This document shows positions 25,169 through 32,941 of a DNA stretch of 32,941 nucleotides, in pieces; position 1 is the stretch's first letter, and every line of letters starts with the position of its first letter. Origin of the DNA: Candidatus Daviesbacteria bacterium (GTDB lineage Bacteria; Patescibacteriota; Microgenomatia; Daviesbacterales; UBA10151); contig JAUSKZ010000026.1 of assembly GCA_030646805.1 (NCBI GenBank), forward strand, positions 1 through 32,941, read 5' to 3'. The notes below the pieces were generated by a model that saw only the letters and a program-made list of their open reading frames with translations, was not told the origin of the DNA and ran no database searches. The translations under genes were made by a program, and so were the position numbers.

Positions 25169-27241
25169 TTAATCCTTTTTTTCTTTGTCTTTGTCTTTTT
25201 GATCTGGTGGTTGTGGCGATGGATTTGGAGGTGGAGCATAACAGACCCCTTTGGGTTCACTGCCTTTGATAAAATACTCGGTGTAGGCTGAGGAGGTAGC
25301 TTCTTTGCTCCTTAAACCGTTATGGCGACAAATTGCCAATTTGATTAATCCGTCAGGAGGAATGAAGTTTGCCGCGGTCGCAAATTTCTCGATTAAACTT
25401 TTAAATATTGGTGCTGCTCCTAAAGATCCGGCGATATTATTCATCGGAGCGCCATCGTTATTTCCGACCCAGACTCCGACTGTTAAATCATTGGTATAGC
25501 CTAAGGTCCAAGAGTCCTTGTAATCAGAGGTAGTTCCAGTTTTTACTGCTGCACCCTTTGAATTAGTTAAGGCACCACCAAATATCTCCTGGCGGGCGTT
25601 ATTATCAGACAAGATTGAGGAGATCAAGAATGTATATTTTTTATCTAATACCTTTTTCGGTTTTGCTTCTTGCTGATAGATTTTTTGGTTATGTTTATCA
25701 TAAATTTCCAAAATTGTTATTGGGGGGTTATAAACTCCGTCGTTAGCAAAAGTCGCGTAAGCCCCGGTCATCTCAATCAGTGAAACCTCGCCTGCTCCCA
25801 AAACTAAAGATAACCCGTATTTTGAAGGATCGTTAAGACTAGTTATTCCCAACCGTTTAGCCATCTCCAAAGCCTCTGGCATCCCAAGTTTGGATAAAAC
25901 TTGTACTGAGGGGACGTTTAAAGAATTAGCTAAAGCCCGGCGGGGTAAAACCGGCCCGCGGAACTTACTATCATAGTTTCGAGGTGTGTAAGCCTGGGAC
26001 CAACGGTTGGCCTGATAAGTGGTTGGCTCATCTTTTAAAACAGTCGATGGGGTAATGACGCCTTTTTCAAAGGCCGCGGCATAAACAATTGGCTTAAAGG
26101 AGGATCCGGGTTGTCTTTTTGCGGTAGCCACATTAACCTTGCCGAAGCCTTCAGTGCGCCAATCTTTACTGCCTACTAGTGATAAGATCTGTCCGTTTTC
26201 AGGGTCAATAACAACAGCTGCTCCGTTGCTAACTTGATTTCCGGAGATTTTTTGAACATGATCAGCTACGACTTTTTCAGCGTATTCTTGCCACTCAAGA
26301 TTAATTGTGGTTCGGACTTTATAACCTGAGCGGGTAACCTTTTCCTCACCGTACATTTTATTTAACTCGTCTCGGACCATCATCGCAAAATGAGGTGCCA
26401 GGTCATTCATCTCATCTTCACCTCGCTCAAATTCAACTGGGATTTTTTGGGCCTCTTCTTTTTCCTCTTGATTTATATACCCTGCATCTTGCATCCGGGA
26501 CAAGGTATAAAGTTGTCGGCTTTTAGCCTTATCTCCGTTACCGTTAAAAGGTGAGTATTTGGAAGGAGATGGTAAGAGTCCTGCTAAATAGGCCGATTCT
26601 GCTAAAGTTAATTTTTTGGCAGGTTTATTAAAGTAAGCCTCGGCTGCCTCCTCAATCCCAAAAGCCCCTGACCCAAAATAAACTGAGTTTAAATACATCT
26701 CCAAAATCTCATCTTTTGAGTAATTGACCTCGATTCTTTCCGAGAGTAGGATCTCTTGGTATTTTCTTAAAAAGCTTTTACCGGAGGTTAAAATTGAGTT
26801 TTTAACTAATTGTTGGGTGATAGTTGAGCCGCCTTGTTTAGCTTGTCCAAGCTTAACATCTGTAACGAGTGACCTAACTATTCCTCGAATTGAAAAGCCT
26901 TGGTGTAAGTAAAAATCATCATCCTCAACGGCGATAACGGCCTGTTTTGTTTGCTCAGGAATTTCTGATAAAGGGATAAAAGTTTTTTGGCGGGCTTCGT
27001 AAAGGGTAAAAAAGGGAGTATTGTTTTGATCCATCAAAATTACCCCGGTATCTTTACGGTTCATAATCCGTTCTCGGCTTGAGATATCTGGGGCAAAATA
27101 GAGATGGGTAAAAACAGCGATCAAAGATAAAACCGATAAAGGAATCAGTGCCAAAATCCAAACGCTCCCTCGGATAAAAGTTAGCCAAGACCCCAAAAAG
27201 TTTTTAAGGGAGTAAAAATAGTTAAATTGAAAAAAATTCAC
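25169..27241 (-). CDS. Class A penicillin-binding protein (PBP1A-like)
   Basis: GT51 motifs EDDDFYLHQGFSIRGIVRS, GGSTITQQLVKN; transpeptidase motifs RQPGSSFKP, SLNV, KTGTTSDYKDSW. Confidence 0.95.
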   Translation of the reverse strand: MNFFQFNYFYSLKNFLGSWLTFIRGSVWILALIPLSVLSLIAVFTHLYFAPDISSRERIMNRKDTGVILMDQNNTPFFTLYEARQKTFIPLSEIPEQTKQAVIAVEDDDFYLHQGFSIRGIVRSLVTDVKLGQAKQGGSTITQQLVKNSILTSGKSFLRKYQEILLSERIEVNYSKDEILEMYLNSVYFGSGAFGIEEAAEAYFNKPAKKLTLAESAYLAGLLPSPSKYSPFNGNGDKAKSRQLYTLSRMQDAGYINQEEKEEAQKIPVEFERGEDEMNDLAPHFAMMVRDELNKMYGEEKVTRSGYKVRTTINLEWQEYAEKVVADHVQKISGNQVSNGAAVVIDPENGQILSLVGSKDWRTEGFGKVNVATAKRQPGSSFKPIVYAAAFEKGVITPSTVLKDEPTTYQANRWSQAYTPRNYDSKFRGPVLPRRALANSLNVPSVQVLSKLGMPEALEMAKRLGITSLNDPSKYGLSLVLGAGEVSLIEMTGAYATFANDGVYNPPITILEIYDKHNQKIYQQEAKPKKVLDKKYTFLISSILSDNNARQEIFGGALTNSKGAAVKTGTTSDYKDSWTLGYTNDLTVGVWVGNNDGAPMNNIAGSLGAAPIFKSLIEKFATAANFIPPDGLIKLAICRHNGLRSKEATSSAYTEYFIKGSEPKGVCYAPPPNPSPQPPDQKDKDKEKKD

Positions 27242-27345
27242 AAACTGATCATAGTAAAAGTAAAAGTATTAGATATAAGTATTGAGTAAGAAATGTGTTA
27301 ATAATAATGGAAGTTTAAAAACCCTTTTTTGGAATAGGGTAAATC

Positions 27346-27609
27346 CTAAGATTTTGGTTTTTCGTCAAACTCACCCGGAATGGGAACGTATCTGTAAAGT
27401 GTTAAATTAGGCCTTTGGATAAATATTCTGTCTTGGATACCCTCATCATTTTGTCCGCCTGTTTGATCAGGCGGTTGAGTTTGGTTTAATAAATCCAATC
27501 TCAACTTGGCTGCTAAACGGGTAGATCTTTCGTCAAGGTAACTTCCGGGTACTCGGTAGTATGATTCCTCAAAAGTGTCATAGCCGACTATATTCCAAAC
27601 TTCTTTCAT
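27346..27609 (-). CDS. Hypothetical ~87-aa protein
   Basis: MKEVWNIVGYDTFEESYYRVPGSYLDERSTRLAAKLRLDLLNQ...; TATAAT 6 nt upstream of ATG 27609. Confidence 0.5.
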   Translation of the reverse strand: MKEVWNIVGYDTFEESYYRVPGSYLDERSTRLAAKLRLDLLNQTQPPDQTGGQNDEGIQDRIFIQRPNLTLYRYVPIPGEFDEKPKS

Positions 27610-27653
27610 GGTGGAATTATATGACTTTGGCAATTGGACTTCAAATCAGCTAG

Positions 27654-29608
<1,955 letters not shown>

Positions 29609-29639
29609 ATTTTTAATTCAAACTTCGCGAATACCTCCT

Positions 29640-29725
29640 AGCTCTGCTGCGGGTATGAGCGAAGCAGTGATCAAACTCGTCCCGCCGAAGGCGGGAATAC
29701 TCCGTAGTTTACTGCGGAGTAGTTT
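29640..29725. repeat. Intergenic hairpin repeats
   Basis: cccgccgaaggcggg and actccgtagtttactgcggagt hairpins; gcgaagcagtgatcaaactcg resembles the window end (gcaaagcagtgatcaaaccg). Confidence 0.6.
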
Positions 29726-29799
29726 ATTTTGGCACATTTGAGCAATTTTTAACAGTACCTTAGGTTGCAACCATAAGAGATAAATGTTATATTTCCTTG

Positions 29800-30042
29800 A
29801 TGTTAATTTGTGATGTTTGTCAAAAAGGGAAGAAAAAGATCAGTTATTCCCGTCATAAGAAGGGTAGCTCCGGAGCTGGTGGTACTTGGGCCTTGCGGGC
29901 TCCAATTTATAAAAAGATCCAAAGACCAAATTTACACTCCTATCAAGGGATGAAGTTTTGTACAAAATGTTTAAGGGCGGTTAAATCAGCCATCTTACCT
30001 CAAAAACAAGAAATAGTTGAAATTCCAACCTCTCCAGCATAA
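29800..30042 (+). CDS. rpmB: 50S ribosomal protein bL28
   Basis: CDVCQKGKKKISYSRHKKG...RPNLHSYQGMKFCTKCLRAVKS; ATG 29800, 6 nt after TATATT. Confidence 0.82.
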   Translation: MLICDVCQKGKKKISYSRHKKGSSGAGGTWALRAPIYKKIQRPNLHSYQGMKFCTKCLRAVKSAILPQKQEIVEIPTSPA

Positions 30043-30051
30043 TATAAATTT

Positions 30052-30756
30052 ATGGCATCGGAATACCCAAATAAATTTCAAGGATTTAGCTTGGATCAGA
30101 TTTTGGCAGAAACCAAATCTATTCTGGCATCAGCCAAACCAAAACCTAAGACTTCGGAAATTTATCTAGGAGCTGTTCAAGCGGCTGTTGCACCTCAATC
30201 CATACCGAGGTTTGATTTTGAGACAGTTCAAGTTATGAAGTCTAGGGGACTAGAGGTTTTTGAGATCGGAGGTAAGTCGATTGAGGAGTTGGTTCGGGAT
30301 GAGGGATTGGTTTTAAATATGGAAAACTCATTACGATTTAGACTTGCTAAACTTCTACAAGAGCCAATTCCTAGAACTCAAGCCGCAATCTTCAAAGATC
30401 CGGATAAATTTTTTATAGAGGGTAGTCAGAGGTTGGACCCAAAAAAACACCGGCAATCCTTGATATTTTATGATCAAAATAGGCGGTGGTTAACTAGGGA
30501 AATTCGAGCGGTAAGTGGTAGTTTGGGCCAGATTGTGGATTGTCACTGGCAGATGATGGACAAATTTCAAGAAACCCCGTTTTCGTCTTGTAATAGTCCG
30601 ATAAGATATATTCCTGCCGATGACTTCATATCTCCTAAGATAATCCTTCGAGTTGGTAATTACACTGATGATGGATTAAGGATAGAAAAGGTTATGAGAG
30701 AGGATGCTCTTTCTAATACCTGGCTATCAGGAGTTTTTTTACCAAAATTCGACTAG
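30052..30756 (+). CDS. Hypothetical 234-aa protein, probably co-transcribed with rpmB
   Basis: Complete ORF 9 bp after rpmB; no family recognised. Confidence 0.6.
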   Translation: MASEYPNKFQGFSLDQILAETKSILASAKPKPKTSEIYLGAVQAAVAPQSIPRFDFETVQVMKSRGLEVFEIGGKSIEELVRDEGLVLNMENSLRFRLAKLLQEPIPRTQAAIFKDPDKFFIEGSQRLDPKKHRQSLIFYDQNRRWLTREIRAVSGSLGQIVDCHWQMMDKFQETPFSSCNSPIRYIPADDFISPKIILRVGNYTDDGLRIEKVMREDALSNTWLSGVFLPKFD

Positions 30757-30839
30757 ATGATTGGAGGAAAGCTTGGGTAGCCTCTTTTAAATTCTTCCCA
30801 GGAAACAATTTTTTTTCCTTCCATCTGAATTAAGAACTT
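30753..30839 (-). pseudogene. Fmt-like C-terminal tail remnant
   Basis: KFLIQMEGKKIVSWEEFKRGYPSFPPII* aligns with the intact Fmt tail KFLPEGMVQIEGKKPTDLDSFLRGYPNFPIRSLK; abuts a gtcattctgag-type repeat at 30840. Confidence 0.65.
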
Positions 30840-30872
30840 GTCATTCTGAGCTACTCGCGAAGAATCTAATTT
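30840..30872. repeat. gtcattctgagc-type repeat fragment next to the Fmt tail remnant
   Basis: gtcattctgagctactcgcgaagaatctaattt. Confidence 0.6.
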
Positions 30873-30996
30873 AGATCCTTTTACATATGCAGAAGATGAA
30901 ATACATCGGGTTACACATCTAAGGTGTACTGTCGCAGATGCACACACCTCTAACAGCTGTTTGACTTTTTAAAAGCCTATGTGTTATATAAGAGGC

Positions 30997-31401
30997 ATGA
31001 GTGCTGATAATAATGTCGGTAGAGGCATTTTCGTGAATCCATCTCCATCTGAAGCATCATCTCAACCGGATGCAGGGCCTCCTCTAAATCTCGAAGGAAT
31101 GAGGGGAATACACCAAAAACTAGTAGAACAAATAGCAGCTCATGGCGGTGGAGCGAGCGTTGCAGAGGCGCATGAGATTATGGGATTTTTGGGCCAGGTG
31201 GAACGAGGTCGTATAAGGATGGACTCTCCTGATCATGTTAAGGCTAAAGAGATTTTTAACTTTTGGAGTGTTATGGTAGAGGGAGTTCTTGGTGGAACGG
31301 TTTGGAGTTTAGATGAACATCCGTATGTCGGGAGAATCCTTCCTGGCGGGTGGAGCTTCAGACCTCAAACCACCTCCAATGAGCCCCCCAATCCTACTTA
31401 A
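30997..31401 (+). CDS. Hypothetical ~134-aa protein
   Basis: TTGACT-18-TATATA promoter directly upstream of ATG 30997; 3' end overlaps the fmt 3' end by 8 bp. Confidence 0.55.
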   Translation: MSADNNVGRGIFVNPSPSEASSQPDAGPPLNLEGMRGIHQKLVEQIAAHGGGASVAEAHEIMGFLGQVERGRIRMDSPDHVKAKEIFNFWSVMVEGVLGGTVWSLDEHPYVGRILPGGWSFRPQTTSNEPPNPT

Positions 31402-32299
31402 GACTTCTAATTGGAAAGTTAGGATATCCTCTTAAAAAACTATCAAGATCAGTCGGTTTTTTTCCTTCTATTTGAACCATTCCTTCCGGCAAAAACTTTA
31501 CTATTTTCTCATTTTTATCCCCCGAAGCCTTGGCGAAGGGGGACCATTTAGTCCAAGCTGTTGGCCAAGGATAATAAGCCCGGATCATCCTATCTAATTT
31601 TTCCAAGAATTCTTGAGTTACCTGCCTGCCGGCAGGTCGAAGATCCTGGAAGGGCAGGTCAAAATAACCATCCTCTTTAGTAATTCGGTTACAATAAGAC
31701 GCTATAGCGTGGTCTTGTACACATAAGTTAATTTTACCAGTTATAAATTCTGGGATAATTTTAATTAAATCCTCTGCCGCTAGTATAAACACTTTTTTAC
31801 TCAAAGATTCAAAGGTATCTTCCTTTGAAAGTCTAAACTCCTTGGTAAATATTATTGGACCGTGATCCACCTCAGAGTCCATTTTAATAAAAGTTACTCC
31901 AGAAATTTCATCTCCGTTTAAGATAGATTCCTGAATAGGTGAGGCTCCCCGGTACTTTGGTAGAAGCGAAGGGTGGATATTGATACTTCCAAATTTAGGT
32001 ATATCTAAAATTTCTTGAGGGATAATTTTGCCATATGCTGCGACTATAAATAAATCAGGTTCAAGACTTTTTAATTTAGTGCTTACTTCCTCATCAAATA
32101 TTTTCGGGGTCAGACATGTTTTTTTAAATGCTTCTTTAATAGGTGAAGGAGTTAAAGTTTGGGTTCTGCCCACTAAATTATCAGGAGCAGTCACAACTGC
32201 CACAACGTCAAAGTTATCCTCTAAAGTTTTTAAAACTGGGATTACAAAGTGAGGTGTACCAAAAAAAACAATTTTAAGATTTTTCAAATGTTTCACCAT
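31394..32299 (-). CDS. fmt: Methionyl-tRNA formyltransferase, with in-frame repeat insertions
   Basis: KIVFFGTPHFVIPVLKTL, INIHPSLLPKYRGASPIQESILNGDEISGVTFIKMDSEVDHGPI. Confidence 0.95.
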   Translation of the reverse strand: MVKHLKNLKIVFFGTPHFVIPVLKTLEDNFDVVAVVTAPDNLVGRTQTLTPSPIKEAFKKTCLTPKIFDEEVSTKLKSLEPDLFIVAAYGKIIPQEILDIPKFGSINIHPSLLPKYRGASPIQESILNGDEISGVTFIKMDSEVDHGPIIFTKEFRLSKEDTFESLSKKVFILAAEDLIKIIPEFITGKINLCVQDHAIASYCNRITKEDGYFDLPFQDLRPAGRQVTQEFLEKLDRMIRAYYPWPTAWTKWSPFAKASGDKNEKIVKFLPEGMVQIEGKKPTDLDSFLRGYPNFPIRSLK

Positions 32300-32829
32300 G
32301 GTGTCACTTCTTCAAAAACCTCGCCGCCACTACGATCTTTCCCTACTACTTTAAACATCCTGCCCTTTTGGTTTAAAACCCGGTCTACAAACAAAGTTCC
32401 TTCTAGGTGATCAACTTCATGCTGAAAAACCCAGGCTAAAAGACCAGTTAGTTTTTTAGTTTGAACTACTCCTTTTTCGTCCTCATAAGAGACAGTTACG
32501 CTAATTGGTCTTTCTATCTCACCATAATAATTGGGGATAGACAGACAACCTTCAAAAAAGATTTTAGTTTTTTTGGAACTTGTGACAATTTTGGGATTTA
32601 TAAAAACAGAGAAATCTTTACCATTTTTGGCTACAAAAAGTTTTTCATCCCGGCCAATTTGGGTGCTGGCCAGTCCGACCCCTTCCGGATCTTTAAAGGT
32701 CTTGGTAAGTTTGACCATCTCCTCGGTAATTCTAATTAGCTCTGGGGTGACTTTGTTAACCCTTTTAGTCTTAACTCGAAGTCTGTTATCTGGAGCTCGA
32801 ATCACCTGGATATTATTTTTATCTTTCAT
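32293..32829 (-). CDS. def: Peptide deformylase
   Basis: GVGLASTQIG, EGCLSIP, QHEVDHLEGTLFVDR. Start refined to ATG 32829; overlaps fmt start. Confidence 0.93.
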   Translation of the reverse strand: MKDKNNIQVIRAPDNRLRVKTKRVNKVTPELIRITEEMVKLTKTFKDPEGVGLASTQIGRDEKLFVAKNGKDFSVFINPKIVTSSKKTKIFFEGCLSIPNYYGEIERPISVTVSYEDEKGVVQTKKLTGLLAWVFQHEVDHLEGTLFVDRVLNQKGRMFKVVGKDRSGGEVFEEVTPW

Positions 32830-32941
32830 AGCCGTAATTTTAACATTTTTGGGCTTTGATTCAAACTTTGCGGAAACCGTGTGGCTTTTAACCCTTCCAG
32901 GACTTTCAGCCCACGGATGAAGCAAAGCAGTGATCAAACCG

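Overview
The window is a compact, AT-leaning bacterial segment. Short proteins, degraded palindromic repeats, leaderless promoters and a minimal gene repertoire suggest a Candidate Phyla Radiation / Microgenomates-like genome; this taxonomic placement is inference. Core content: a partial EamA transporter, GH1 beta-glucosidase, ROK kinase, FOUR tandem sigma-70 paralogs followed by an unknown 641-aa protein, gnd, a ClpN-only protein, zwf, pgi, a stand-alone sigma region-4-like protein, a VapBC-like TA pair, an accessory region up to tRNA-Trp, rpmG, IPT/TIG and DUF378 proteins, a GT-B-like protein, two tRNA-Thr genes, a ~300-nt structured ncRNA candidate with its own promoter and terminator, a class A PBP, tgt, an M50 protease, rpmB, fmt and def. 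Most interesting signals: (1) the sigma array, with a 38-bp promoter-like element in inverted orientation on both sides of the third sigma gene and a related motif at zwf/pgi; (2) repeated 'decapitated tail' architecture. The 3' end of a 102-aa CDS is duplicated 2.5 kb away, directly next to a duplicated tRNA-Trp 3' end that lies 2.7 kb from the intact tRNA, and Fmt-like and RidA-like C-terminal remnants also occur. This suggests insertions that restore gene 3' ends with no visible integrase; (3) in-frame palindromic repeat insertions inside gnd, tgt and fmt; (4) the orphan structured RNA. All calls are by eye, with no database search.
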